From Micromonospora purpureochromogenes (GTDB lineage: Bacteria; Actinomycetota; Actinomycetes; Mycobacteriales; Micromonosporaceae): DNA of 64,000 nt. Of the stretch, positions 25,958 to 35,016 are shown in pieces. Position 1 is the stretch's first letter, and each line of letters opens with the position of its first letter. Made by a program: the position numbers and the translations under genes. The notes beneath the pieces are model-generated. The model saw only the letters and a list, made by a program, of their open reading frames with translations. It searched no databases and was not told where the DNA came from. The DNA lies in contig NZ_LT607410.1 in assembly GCF_900091515.1 (NCBI RefSeq), positions 1 to 64,000 of the forward strand, read 5' to 3'.

Positions 25958-26832
25958 ACCGACCGCTCGACCTCGGCAGCGCCGAGGAGTTCCGCCGGCC
26001 CCGGCAGCTCGACGTGCTGATCCCGACCCGCAACCGCCCCGCCGAACTGGCGGTCACCCTCTCCGGGCTGGCCGCCCAGGAGGGCGTACCCGGGTTCGGG
26101 GTGGTGGTCAGCGACCAGTCCGACGGCGAGCCGGCGTACACGCACCCGGCGGCGGCCACCATGGCCCGGGCACTGCGCCACCGGGGACACCCGGTGCTGC
26201 TGACCCGCCGGCTGCCCCGGCGCGGGCTGGCCGAACACCGCGCGTACCTGCTGGGCCGCTCGGCGGCGCGGTACGTGCTCTGTCTCGACGACGACGTGTG
26301 GCTGGAACCGGGCACCCTGCACCGGCTGGTCACCGCGATCGGCGAGCTGGGCTGCGGCTTCGTCGGCAACGCGGTGCACGGCCTGTCGTACGCCGACGAC
26401 GTGCGCCCGGAGACCCACGCCCACTACGAGGAGTGGGACGGCCCCGTCGTGCCCGAGCGGATCCGGCCGGACACCCCGCAGTGGCAGCGGGCGTCGATCC
26501 ACCCGGCGGCGAACCTGCTGCACGTGACCCGCAAGCTGGACCTGCCGCCGGGCGCGTGGCGGGCGTACAAGGTCTCCTGGATCGGCGGTTGCGTGCTCTA
26601 CGACCGGGCGGCGCTGGTCGACTCCGGGGGCTTCGACTTCTGGCGGCGGGTGCACGAGCGCCACCAGGGCGAGGACGTCGCCGCGCAGCTCGCCGTGATG
26701 GCCCGCCACGGCGGCGCCGGCGTGCTGCCCAGCGGGGCGTACCACCTGGAGTCGCCGACCACGGTCACCGAGCGGGAGGTGGAGGCCTGGGAGGTCGTGC
26801 TCGCCGACTCCGACACCCCGCAACCGGCCTGA
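25954..26832 (+). CDS. Glycosyltransferase family 2
   Basis: A 292-residue GT-A glycosyltransferase. The N-terminal nucleotide-sugar fold begins DVLIPTRNRPAELAVTLSGL. The metal-binding signature is LCLDDDVWLEPG, and the acceptor side has SWIGGCVLYDRAALVDSGGF. GTG 25954 overlaps the hldE stop (GTGA), so translation is coupled. It lacks membrane segments and is probably cytoplasmic. It likely transfers a sugar during synthesis of the same glycan as the adjacent GT9. Confidence 0.88.
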   Translation: MNRPLDLGSAEEFRRPRQLDVLIPTRNRPAELAVTLSGLAAQEGVPGFGVVVSDQSDGEPAYTHPAAATMARALRHRGHPVLLTRRLPRRGLAEHRAYLLGRSAARYVLCLDDDVWLEPGTLHRLVTAIGELGCGFVGNAVHGLSYADDVRPETHAHYEEWDGPVVPERIRPDTPQWQRASIHPAANLLHVTRKLDLPPGAWRAYKVSWIGGCVLYDRAALVDSGGFDFWRRVHERHQGEDVAAQLAVMARHGGAGVLPSGAYHLESPTTVTEREVEAWEVVLADSDTPQPA

Positions 26833-26851
26833 GCCGGGTCGTCGGGGCAGG

Positions 26852-27976
26852 TCAGCGCGGTGCGCCCGGTTCCGGGCGGAGCAGCTCGGCGGCCGCCTCC
26901 AGCACCTCCACCACCGGTACGTCGGTGACGAACGAGTCCCGGTGCGGGCACTCGCCGTCGCCCGGCCGGTGCGGGTAGATGCCCGGGGTGCAGTCCACGC
27001 CGCAGACCGGGCAGTGCGTGGTCCAGGAGGCGATCGGCCGGTGCCGGGCGCGCAGCGGCGTCGCCCCGTTGATCAGGTTGCCCAGCCAGTAGATGCCGAC
27101 CGTCGAGGTGCCGACCGCGCCGGCCAGGTGCAACGGGCCGGTGTCGTTGGAGACGACCAGCTCGCACCCGGCGTACGCGGCGGCCAACCCGCCCAGGCTG
27201 AGCGTGCCGACCTGCGGGCGTACCGGCACGCCGGCCGCCACGACCACCGCGTCGACCAGTTCCCGCTCGGCGGGGGTGCCGGTGACCAGCACCTCGTATC
27301 CGTCGCCGTGCAACGCCCGGGCGACCTCGCCGAAGCGCGCGGCGGGCCAGCGCCGGCGGGTGTCGGTTGCCCCCGGGTGCAGCGCCACCCGGGGCCGGTC
27401 CGGCTCGCCGAGCACCGCCAACGCCTCGGCCCGGTCCGCGTCGGTGACGGCCAGCGCGGGGATGACGGTGGTGGCCGGCGCGCCGACCAGGGCGACCACC
27501 TCCAGGTAGCGGATCACCTCGTGCTGGTAGTAGACGTACCGGATCCACCGGTCCAGCGGCGGCGCGTCCTCGGCGCGCAGCCCGGCGGTGACCCGGGCGC
27601 CGAGCCGGCTCATCAGCGGGTTCGAGTTCGCCCCGCCGCCGTGCACCTGCAACGCCAGGTCAATGCCCTCCTTGGCGGTCCGCTCCAGGAAGTCGTCCAT
27701 CGAGGCGGACGGCTCGTCCGGGCCGGGGTCGCGGATGCCGGGGGCCGGCGGGACCACCAGCACCCGGTCCACCGGACCGGGCCGGTCGCGCCAGAGCTTC
27801 GCGTGCCACGGCGCGCCGAGCAGCACGATCTCCGCCTCCGGGTACGCGGCCCGCAGCGACTCCAGCGCGGGCAGCGTGAAGATGAAGTCACCGAGCGCGT
27901 TGGCGCGCAGCACGGCGATGCGCCGCACGTCGGGCACGCGCTCGCCGACCGGGCCGAGCAGGGACGCCGTGGCCAC
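26852..27976 (-). CDS. Glycosyltransferase family 9 (ADP-heptosyltransferase-like)
   Basis: A 374-residue GT-B protein. The N-terminus holds VRRIAVLRANALGDFIFTLP, the hallmark of heptosyltransferases, and the C-terminal domain has VALHPGATDTRRRWP and VVSNDTGPLHLAGAVG for ADP-heptose binding. It converges on the HldE/GT2 pair, and the three genes fit a heptose-glycan route. The start is uncertain: GTG 27976 (eight bases after the Hsp20 stop) and GTG codons closer to MRRIAV are possible. A cysteine cluster near the C-terminus (HCPVCGVDC) is unusual. Confidence 0.85.
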   Translation of the reverse strand: MATASLLGPVGERVPDVRRIAVLRANALGDFIFTLPALESLRAAYPEAEIVLLGAPWHAKLWRDRPGPVDRVLVVPPAPGIRDPGPDEPSASMDDFLERTAKEGIDLALQVHGGGANSNPLMSRLGARVTAGLRAEDAPPLDRWIRYVYYQHEVIRYLEVVALVGAPATTVIPALAVTDADRAEALAVLGEPDRPRVALHPGATDTRRRWPAARFGEVARALHGDGYEVLVTGTPAERELVDAVVVAAGVPVRPQVGTLSLGGLAAAYAGCELVVSNDTGPLHLAGAVGTSTVGIYWLGNLINGATPLRARHRPIASWTTHCPVCGVDCTPGIYPHRPGDGECPHRDSFVTDVPVVEVLEAAAELLRPEPGAPR

Positions 27977-27983
27977 CCGGACC

Positions 27984-28532
27984 CTACGGCCGGTCGATCT
28001 CGTCGGCGATGACGTCCGGGTGGTGCATCTCCCGGTCCGCCGCCGGATCGGCGAGGCTGCCCGTACCAACGGCGGCCGGACCGCCGCGGTGGCCGGCGCG
28101 GCCGACGGTGATGGTGCGCGGCGCGGCCCGCTTCGCCCGGGGCAGGCGGACCCGCAGCAGGCCGTGGTCCATCACCGCGTCGATGGCGTCCGGGTCCACC
28201 CGGGACGGCAGGTCGATCCGATACTCGAAGCCGCGGGTCTCGAAGCCGCCCGGGATGCCGTGGTCGGCGTTGACCTCCGCCTCGGAGCGGGCGCGCACGC
28301 ACAACTCCCGCTCGTCCAGCTCGACAGCGACCTCCTCCGGCGCCACGCCGGGCAGCCGGACGACCACCTCCCAGCCGTCGGCGGTCTCGGTCAGCTGGAC
28401 GTCCGACGTGCCACCCCGGCCGCCGACCAGGCGGCTCAGCTCCGACCGCAGCGACTGGAGCTCCCCCATCGGGTCCCAGCCCTGCTGCCGACCCCGCCAT
28501 CCGCGGCCGAAACCGCCGGGCTGTTCCGTCAT
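27984..28532 (-). CDS. Hsp20/alpha-crystallin small heat-shock protein
   Basis: A 182-residue holdase. The alpha-crystallin domain runs from about residue 43 (SDVQLTETADGWEVVVRLPG) to about 135 (GLLRVRLPRAK, the conserved G-x-L motif). A flexible N-terminus (GFGRGWRGRQQGWDPMG) and C-terminal tail flank it. ATG 28532 overlaps the upstream DUF2231 stop by 4 bp, forming a two-gene operon. Expression under heat or envelope stress is expected but no HAIR-type operator is evident. Confidence 0.9.
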   Translation of the reverse strand: MTEQPGGFGRGWRGRQQGWDPMGELQSLRSELSRLVGGRGGTSDVQLTETADGWEVVVRLPGVAPEEVAVELDERELCVRARSEAEVNADHGIPGGFETRGFEYRIDLPSRVDPDAIDAVMDHGLLRVRLPRAKRAAPRTITVGRAGHRGGPAAVGTGSLADPAADREMHHPDVIADEIDRP

Positions 28533-29035
28533 CGCACGTCTCCGATCCGCTGGGTGGCCGCCGGGGGCCGCAGTGAGCTGGGGGCGTCGAGGCCGGCCTC
28601 CCGGTCCACCCCGACGCCGAGCCGGTCGACCAGTTCGCCACCGAGCCAGGCGCTGACGCCGAGAATCGCCACACCGACCACCTCGATGGCGATCAGCGCG
28701 CCGCCGGCCGCCCGGGAGTCGGCGTTGAGCCGGACCGCCCAGACCGCGGCGAAGAGCAGGATGACCGCCACGTTCGCGGCGGCGTGGGTGAGCGCCACCC
28801 GCTTCGCGCGGGTGCCGGCCGGGATGGCGAGCAGGTCGAACGTCCCGGCCGCGGCGGCCAGCAGGCCGCCGACCAGGCCGACCGTGATGTTCCAGTACGC
28901 CACCTCGCCGAGGAAGTCGGGGCCGCCGACGGTGTCGACGATGTCGAAGAGCGTGCCGACGACCAGGAGCGCCACCGGGAACATCACCAGCATCGGGTGC
29001 ACGGGGTGCCCGAGCACCTTCAGACGGCTCTCCAT
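28529..29035 (-). CDS. DUF2231 membrane protein
   Basis: A 168-residue integral membrane protein with about four helices (MLVMFPVALLVVGTLFDIV; AYWNITVGLVGGLLAAAAG; AAANVAVILLFAAVWA; ALIAIEVVGVAILGVSAWLGG). GHPVHPMLVMFP near the N-terminus is the DUF2231 signature and contains histidines that suggest heme or metal binding in some homologues. It is first in the operon with Hsp20. Confidence 0.87.
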   Translation of the reverse strand: MESRLKVLGHPVHPMLVMFPVALLVVGTLFDIVDTVGGPDFLGEVAYWNITVGLVGGLLAAAAGTFDLLAIPAGTRAKRVALTHAAANVAVILLFAAVWAVRLNADSRAAGGALIAIEVVGVAILGVSAWLGGELVDRLGVGVDREAGLDAPSSLRPPAATQRIGDVR

Positions 29036-29192
29036 GGTGGGCCTCCACTGCTCGGCTCGGGGGGCGCTGTGTGAGCCGGTACCCGCCGCTCCGGTGGGCA
29101 AACCTCGCGCTCGCCACGCCCGCCTAGGCTGTCGGACGGCGGTCGGCGTCCGGTCGGGCCGCCACCGGGGTCAACGCACGGGGGAGGCGGAC

Positions 29193-29813
29193 GTGACGGT
29201 GGAGATCACCTCGCACGAGGAGCTGCGCGACCTGCTGGGGGCGCCGATGCCCCGAGCGGTCGCCAAGGAACGCGTCGTGCTGCACGAACGGGACCGGCAG
29301 TGGCTCGCCGCCTCGCCGTTCTGCCTGATCGCGACGGCGGGGGCGGACGGCAGCTGCGACGTCTCGCCCAAGGGCGACCCGGCCGGCTTCGCCAAGGTGC
29401 TGGACGAGACGACCCTGGCCATCCCGGAACGGCCGGGCAACCGGCGCGCCGACGGCTACCGCAACATCCTCGACAACCCGCACGTCGGCCTGATCTTCCT
29501 GATCCCGGGCCGGACCGACACCCTGCGGATCAACGGCCGGGCGCGGCTACTGCGGGACGCGCCGTACTTCGACGACATGGTGGTCAAGGGGCACCGGCCG
29601 ATCCTCGCGATCGAGGTCCAGGTGGAGCAGATCTTCTACCACTGTTCCAAGGCGTTCCTCCGCTCCCAGCTGTGGAAGCCGGAGACCTGGCAGCCGGACG
29701 TGCTGCCGACCCGGGCCCGGCTGATCAAGGAGGTCGAGAACACCGCGGAGAGCCTCGCCGACCTGGAACGCCGCTACGGCCCGGAATACCTCAACTCGTT
29801 GTACGCGGGCTAG
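29193..29813 (+). CDS. Pyridoxamine-5'-phosphate-oxidase-family FMN-binding protein
   Basis: A 206-residue split-barrel protein resembling the MSMEG_1061 family (ATAGADGSCDVSPKGDPAGFAK, ERPGNRRADGYRNILDNPHV, IFYHCSKAFLRSQLW). These proteins bind FMN and are not classical PNPO. GTG 29193 follows GGGGGAGG. It is monocistronic and divergent from the DUF2231-Hsp20 operon. Confidence 0.85.
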   Translation: MTVEITSHEELRDLLGAPMPRAVAKERVVLHERDRQWLAASPFCLIATAGADGSCDVSPKGDPAGFAKVLDETTLAIPERPGNRRADGYRNILDNPHVGLIFLIPGRTDTLRINGRARLLRDAPYFDDMVVKGHRPILAIEVQVEQIFYHCSKAFLRSQLWKPETWQPDVLPTRARLIKEVENTAESLADLERRYGPEYLNSLYAG

Positions 29814-29833
29814 GGACGACCGCCACCGGACCG

Positions 29834-30394
29834 TCAGCGGGGCGGCAGGCCGATGCGGAACCGCCGCTGACCGTCGGTCAGCTCCGGCCAGTCGTCGGGC
29901 TCGTCCGAGGCGATGCGTTCCGGGTCGGGCACCCGTAGTTGCACCCGGACCGCCCGGATGAACTCGTGCAGCGAGGTGCTGAGCCTGGTCTCCGGCGGCA
30001 CCCCGCCGAACTCCGCCGCCCGGGTGTCCTCGTGGCCCTCGGCGACGCGGAGCACCGCCCAGGAATGCCGTACCACCATCCGGGCGGCGCGCTGGACCCG
30101 CTCGTCACCGACCAGGCGGATCTGCTCCAGCAGGGCCAGCAACCGCTGCCGCTCCTCCTCCGTACGGTCGTGCTGGGCGGCGGGATCCGGCGCGCCGGTC
30201 ATCCGGGTGATCAGGTGGCGGAAGACCCGGACCGTGGACGCGAACTCGACGCTCAGCTCGTAGAGCGGGGCGTCCCAGCGGGTCGCCAGCTCGCGCCTCT
30301 CCTTGCGCCGCTCGACCAGCAGGGACGGGACGAGACCGATCAGCGCCCCGACGGCGAGGGTGAGGATCGTTGCGCCCAGAGCCGACCAGTCCAC
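29834..30394 (-). CDS. Hypothetical protein with N-terminal membrane anchor
   Basis: A 186-residue protein. One hydrophobic helix (about 8-27, ATILTLAVGALIGLVPSLLV) is followed by a charged, helical cytoplasmic domain rich in Arg and Glu (ERRKERRELATRWDAPLYEL) that may form a coiled coil. No family is recognised. It converges on the FMN-binding gene. Confidence 0.6.
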   Translation of the reverse strand: MDWSALGATILTLAVGALIGLVPSLLVERRKERRELATRWDAPLYELSVEFASTVRVFRHLITRMTGAPDPAAQHDRTEEERQRLLALLEQIRLVGDERVQRAARMVVRHSWAVLRVAEGHEDTRAAEFGGVPPETRLSTSLHEFIRAVRVQLRVPDPERIASDEPDDWPELTDGQRRFRIGLPPR

Positions 30395-30454
30395 GATGGA
30401 AGCCTAGGCGGGTTCGCGTACCCCCGGCGACCCTGCGGCGTCGCGCGCTGCCGC

Positions 30455-31228
30455 CTAGCCGACCTCGGCGACGACGGCACCCTCCTGGTCGCGGATCTGC
30501 GACCGGGCGATCTCGACGACCAGCTCCGGTGCGCTCGCCAGGTGGTACGTCCCGGCCACCGGCCGCAGCACCTGGATCAGTTCCGGGAGCACCGCCGGCG
30601 GTAGCTGGATCTCGAGGAATCCGTCGCCGGCGTCGGTGAGGGCGACCTGCTCGCCGGGCCGGAATCCGACGCTACCGTTCTGCGCCTCGATGAGCAGGCC
30701 GCGACCGAACGGCAGGCGCGCTCGCAGCACCCGGCCGATGCGCTCTGCCGCGTTCGCCCCGATGGTCACCGTGGTCGTCGACTTCCGGCGCGCCCAGCCG
30801 CTCTTCTCCGTCCGCCAGCCGGCCTCCTGGACGAACAGCGAGCCGGTGGAGGACCCATCCCGCCGGGCGCCCTCCTCGACGGCGGTGGCGACGCCGGGTA
30901 CGTCGGTCAGGTCGCCGCGACGGAGGTCGGTGACGAGCAGGGGCAGGCTCGGCGCCATGGCCGCGAGCAGGCCCTCGGCGTCCCAGCGTTCGATCGCCGA
31001 GTACTCGTCGAGAGTCAGCCCGACGATCTGCAGGAACCGGAGCCGGCCGTGCGGAGTGTCGATCACACCGAGCTCGGGGTCGTCGGCGAACGCTATCGCC
31101 CGGATGGCGGTGTCGGGCTCCGCCAGTGAGATCGGGCCGTTGAGGTCGAGATGGTGACCGGGCGCGAACGGGTTGCCGGAGTGGAAGACGTAGCGGGCGA
31201 GGTTCTGCAGGAAGTTGGCCGGTGTCGA
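30455..31228 (-). pseudogene. 5'-truncated suppressor-of-fused (SUFU) domain protein
   Basis: The frame holds the C-terminal half of a SUFU domain (LARYVFHSGNPFAPGHHLDL, LGVIDTPHGRLRFLQIVGLT, LDEYSAIERWDAEGLLAA) plus a C-terminal region of about 130 residues with no recognised family. Homology begins abruptly at SWSTPANFLQ near 31228. There is no in-frame ATG or GTG close by, and the promoter of the GNAT gene lies just upstream. About 80-100 N-terminal residues seem lost. SUFU proteins often act as immunity proteins in polymorphic toxin systems. Confidence 0.6.
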
Positions 31229-31324
31229 CCATGAGCGGAGACTGTACGCCGAGCACAGGCCGGCGCGACGGCCGCTCGCGCCCCGGGTCCGCGCGGTCGG
31301 TCCGGCGAGCTGATACTGGGCGGC

Positions 31325-31969
31325 ATGTCTGAGCCGGCGCTGCCGATCCGTACCGAGCGACTGCTCCTCCGCCCGTACCGGACCGACGACGTGGATGCCC
31401 TGCTCGCGTACTACAGCGACCCGCTCGTCGCCCGCTACATCCCGTGGGAGCCGTGGACGCGCGACTTCGCCACGACGGTGGTCACCAAGCGGCTGAGCAG
31501 CACCGGGATCACCGGGCCGGAGTCCCGTCTCGCGGTGGTGGCGGAGCACGAGGGCGAGGTCGTCGGCGATGTGATCCTGTGGCCGGCCGACGAGACGCTG
31601 TCCCGCGGCGAGATGGGATGGGCCTTCCACCCGGCGGTCTCCGGCCGCGGGTTCGCCACGGAGGCGGTCCGCGCGGTCATCGACGTGGCCTTCGCGCACT
31701 GCGGCATGCACCGGGTCATCGCCCATGTCGATGCCCGCAACGAGGCGTCGGCGCGGTTGTGTGAGCGGGTGGGCATGGTCAAAGAGGCGCACCTGCGCCG
31801 CGACCACTGGACCAAGGGCGAGTGGACGGACACCCTGATCTACGGGCTGCTCGCCGAGCAGTGGCAGGGTAGCCAGACCCGGCCGCCTCTTGTCGCCCGA
31901 TCCCGGCTGACCCGCTCAGCCATCGGCGGGCGTCCTCCAGGCCCTTCTCGTTCTCCTCGTCGCCGCTGA
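31325..31969 (+). CDS. GNAT-family N-acetyltransferase
   Basis: A 214-residue RimJ/RimL-type acetyltransferase. It begins MSEPALPIRTERLLLRPYRT; the acetyl-CoA motif A is HPAVSGRGFATEAVRAV, and MHRVIAHVDARNEASARL is present. The acetyltransferase fold ends near residue 180; the last ~35 residues are basic readthrough that overlaps the convergent phosphotransferase gene. The 190-bp overlap suggests that this gene has lost its original stop codon. Confidence 0.85.
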   Translation: MSEPALPIRTERLLLRPYRTDDVDALLAYYSDPLVARYIPWEPWTRDFATTVVTKRLSSTGITGPESRLAVVAEHEGEVVGDVILWPADETLSRGEMGWAFHPAVSGRGFATEAVRAVIDVAFAHCGMHRVIAHVDARNEASARLCERVGMVKEAHLRRDHWTKGEWTDTLIYGLLAEQWQGSQTRPPLVARSRLTRSAIGGRPPGPSRSPRRR

Positions 31970-32789
31970 TCCCGGTCAGGTCGCCTGCGGCCAGCCGGCG
32001 GGCGAAGTAGTCGGCCTGCACCGCCCACCGGAAGCGCAACATCGTCGACAACCCGTTCTCCACCTCGGCCCGGGTGACGGTCCGGCTCGTCAGATACGCC
32101 TCGATCAGGCGTTCGGCGTGGCGAGGACCGCCGACGTACATCGCTGCGGAGGCAAGGTCGTAGAGCAGTGGACCGTCGACCGCCACGCTCCACTCGATCA
32201 GGCCGCAGGTCCCGGTCAGCTGGTCCGGTCGAAACGCCTCGGGAGCGGGGTCGGTGTGCAACAGGCCCCACGTGAGAGTCGACGGATCCAGAGCTTCGTA
32301 CGCCGCCACAGCGGCCGCGACCGACGGCCGGATCCAGGGACGGACCGCCAGGTGCGCGGCCTGGAGGTCCAACCAGTGGAACCGATCGGCGTGCGCGACG
32401 GAAACACCGCGCAACACCTGATGCACCCGGCCGAGGGTCCGTCCCATCAAGCGCTGATCCTCCGGGGTACGGCCGGAGAGTTCCTCCCCGTCAACCCAGC
32501 GCAGCAGCGCGAGAGGGGTGCCGTCGACATCCGCGACGATCTGCCCCTGCCTGGCCGGCACCGGAGCGCCCGCCGGAACCCCTGCCGTCGTGACGTGGCG
32601 GGCGACCGTGAGTCCGGCCACCAGGGACCGACGGGAGCCGGGAGCTACTGCCTTGGCGACCCATCGCTCGTCTCCGACGATGACGAACCACGTAGCGGAG
32701 TTCATGCCACCGTGGTGCGGCTGCACCGTCGGGTCGGCAGGGCCCCATGCGTCGGCCAGACACCCACGCAGCCTCTGCTCGGCGATCAC
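31779..32789 (-). CDS. Aminoglycoside-phosphotransferase-family kinase
   Basis: A 336-residue APH-fold kinase. The N-lobe has NSATWFVIVGDERWVAKAV. The catalytic loop is LLHTDPAPEAFRPD (a variant of HGDxxxxN in which the asparagine is not conserved), and the magnesium-binding aspartate is replaced in GLIEWSVAVDGPLLYDLASA (E instead of D). Substrate is unknown and activity is uncertain because two key residues differ. GTG 32789 is the apparent start. The last ~50 residues overlap the GNAT gene and look like readthrough. Confidence 0.7.
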   Translation of the reverse strand: MIAEQRLRGCLADAWGPADPTVQPHHGGMNSATWFVIVGDERWVAKAVAPGSRRSLVAGLTVARHVTTAGVPAGAPVPARQGQIVADVDGTPLALLRWVDGEELSGRTPEDQRLMGRTLGRVHQVLRGVSVAHADRFHWLDLQAAHLAVRPWIRPSVAAAVAAYEALDPSTLTWGLLHTDPAPEAFRPDQLTGTCGLIEWSVAVDGPLLYDLASAAMYVGGPRHAERLIEAYLTSRTVTRAEVENGLSTMLRFRWAVQADYFARRLAAGDLTGISGDEENEKGLEDARRWLSGSAGIGRQEAAGSGYPATARRAARRSGCPSTRPWSSGRGAGAPL

Positions 32790-33033
32790 CCGGTGCAGTC
32801 AAGCAGCGAAGGCCGCGACCGGCGACCGACTTTGGCCGGGGATCTTTCTTCGATGATCAAAGACGCCAGCGCCCGCCCGAGGCGTCATCTCGAGTGCCAG
32901 GGCTGGGCTGTGGCCGGTATGCGTCATGGCACCAACGTGCCGGCCTCCAACCATTGCCCACGTCGAGGCTGACCAGTTCCCTTCACTCACGACCGCCTCC
33001 CGCACCGGTTTGATCAACAAGGTTGGAGATAGC

Positions 33034-34188
33034 GTGAAACGCACCGCCATCGCTGGCACACCGCTGACCAGCAGATCGTGGTACTCCCGGATGTCCGCGT
33101 CCGTCGGCACGGCGACGGCCCTCGCCGTGCTGGTGGCTCCCTCCGTCGCCTCGGCGAACACGACCGACGGGGCACCGGCGGCGATCCCGACCACGGCGGC
33201 CGCCGCCGGTTTCGCTCCCACGTCCACCTCGTGGACCAGCCCCACCGACGGCTGGGTGCTGGGCTTCGCGCCGTGCCGGGCCGGTTCATGCCCGACCCTG
33301 GTCAGCACGTCGGACGGCGCACAGACCTGGCAGCAGCGCACCGCCCCACGGGTGCCGTCCACCCCCGACCAGACGAAGATCCACTTCGCCAACCAGCTCG
33401 ACGGGTGGACCACCGACGGGCAGGCTCTCATGGCCACCCACGACGGTGCCGGCACGTGGCGGCGCATGCGGCTGTCCGGCGCTGTCGGCTCGGTCAGCAT
33501 CGCCAAGTTGGCTTCGACGGACCGGTACGCCTATGCGATCGTCACCTACGGGATCGGAAGCACCAAGACCACCCAGCTCTACTCATCGCCCCTCGGCGAG
33601 GACAACTGGCAGCCGGTGGCCGGCGTCGCGGTATCGGGCAGCGGCGGGTGGGACATCGCCACCCACGGTTCGGCCGCCTACGTCGCCCTCGGCGTGATCC
33701 ACACGTCGCTCCGGATGTGGTCGGCAGCCGACGGCAGTGGCTGGACCGAGGTCGAGCCGCTCTGCTCGGTCGACGACGCGGTACGGCTGAGCAGCACCAA
33801 GCCCGATCACGTCGAGGGCATGTGCAGCTTCAGACCGGAGCGCGGCTACATGGAGAAGCAGCTGGTCGAATCGGCAGGCAGCGCGGCCCCCGTCGTGCTG
33901 GGGTACGCGCCCAACACGGGAATCACCACCGGGTTCACGACGACCTCGGCCGGTACCGCGGTCGTGGCCGGCGTCGGTGCGGGCGCGAGCTGGCTGCACG
34001 CCAGCTTCGACAACGGCGCGACCTGGGAGACGCCCCTGGCGATCCCCGACGTACAGCTCCCGCTGCTCGACCTGGACTTCCAGGACGCCACGCACGGCGT
34101 GGTGGTCTGGGGTGGACCCGCATGGTCGGGAGCCGCGGTGTACCGCACCACCGACGGCGGTCACACGTGGAGCCAGCTCACGCTCTGA
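33034..34188 (+). CDS. Secreted BNR/sialidase-like beta-propeller protein
   Basis: A 384-residue exported protein. A signal peptide ends around VLVAPSVASA (about residue 40). The rest is WD-like/BNR repeats with Asp-box elements: STSDGAQTWQQ, ATHDGAGTWRR, SFDNGATWETP and TTDGGHTWSQL. The fold is a beta-propeller as in YCF48/HCF136 and sialidases; no sialidase catalytic arginine triad can be confirmed. GTG 33034 is preferred because GGTTGGAGATA precedes it and the signal peptide begins there. Confidence 0.78.
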   Translation: MKRTAIAGTPLTSRSWYSRMSASVGTATALAVLVAPSVASANTTDGAPAAIPTTAAAAGFAPTSTSWTSPTDGWVLGFAPCRAGSCPTLVSTSDGAQTWQQRTAPRVPSTPDQTKIHFANQLDGWTTDGQALMATHDGAGTWRRMRLSGAVGSVSIAKLASTDRYAYAIVTYGIGSTKTTQLYSSPLGEDNWQPVAGVAVSGSGGWDIATHGSAAYVALGVIHTSLRMWSAADGSGWTEVEPLCSVDDAVRLSSTKPDHVEGMCSFRPERGYMEKQLVESAGSAAPVVLGYAPNTGITTGFTTTSAGTAVVAGVGAGASWLHASFDNGATWETPLAIPDVQLPLLDLDFQDATHGVVVWGGPAWSGAAVYRTTDGGHTWSQLTL

Positions 34189-35016
34189 CGTCCAGGCGGT
34201 CCGGGGACCCTTTCGACCCCCGGACCGCATGGCCCGCACGACCGCTTCGCGCTCGCTCCCGGCGACACATCGACCAGTCCGGGCAGAGCGCCCGGTCTAT
34301 TCCTCGTAGCGTCCGGCACTCACCACAGCCGGCCCGGAAAGCGCGTGGTGACCTCTTGGAGGATCCAGCCATTGCTGTCCGGGTCATTGAACGAGGCGAA
34401 CGAGAAATAGCTCCGCCGGTCCGGAACCAGCCCCGGAACCCGCCCTTGAGCGTTCGCGCGGGGCAGGCCACCGGCGGCGTCATGGAACACCTCGCTCACC
34501 TCGACGCCGCAGCCAACCAGCTCGGCCCGGGCCGCCGGCGGCACGCAGGCCGGCTGGTCACCAACCCATGTCGCGGCTGACGTCCGCCCTTGCGACCGCG
34601 ACCGCGACCTCGTCCTCGGTCGCGTGGGACACGTCCGTCTCCTCCAGACGCGTCAGGGTCCATCAAGGCCTGCTTCTGCGCCGGATGGCTGGTTGGTACC
34701 GGGTCCAGGTTGAATCCCAGCAGCTGAGCCCCGCGCGAGTGGCCAGCGGTTACCCCAGCCGACCCCGTTCGCTTGCGCCCCGCCGTCGCCCCGAGCTGAT
34801 CAGCCAACTTCGAGCCCGTGATCAGCAGTGCCGGCTCGAAGGTTTCATAACCTGCACGTTCGTCCATCGGCGTGCATCTTGCAGCTTGATTGATGCATGC
34901 CGATACTGACGGAAGCGTCTGTCGGGAGGACGACATCGACTGACCAGGCGATGCGTTTCCCGAGACGAGTCACGGGACCTCACCCATCCGGTCCTATCAC
35001 TCCCGAGGAGGAGTCA
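34189..35016. other. Degenerate stretch between secreted genes
   Basis: Apart from the glyoxalase remnant at 34320-34544 no gene is convincing. A minus-strand frame beginning MDERAGYETFEPALLITGSK near 34868 has protein-like composition for about 40 residues, then becomes an arginine/glycine-rich repeat. Its family is not recognised. The right end carries the promoter and ribosome site of the serine protease. Confidence 0.5.
34320..34544 (-). pseudogene. C-terminal remnant of a VOC/glyoxalase-family protein
   Basis: The 74-codon frame reads AARAELVGCGVEVSEVFHDA near its start and YFSFASFNDPDSNGWILQEV near its end, the closing beta-strand motif of glyoxalase/VOC proteins (family typical: SFxDPDGNGWLLQE). 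The N-terminal half, about 70-80 residues, is missing. It is therefore a 5'-truncated fragment. The intact gene would face left, away from the protease. Confidence 0.75.

Noticed and set aside
32799..33506. Minus-strand frame opposite the beta-propeller gene
   Set aside because: It covers a signal-peptide-bearing gene with repeated Asp boxes and shows no features of its own.
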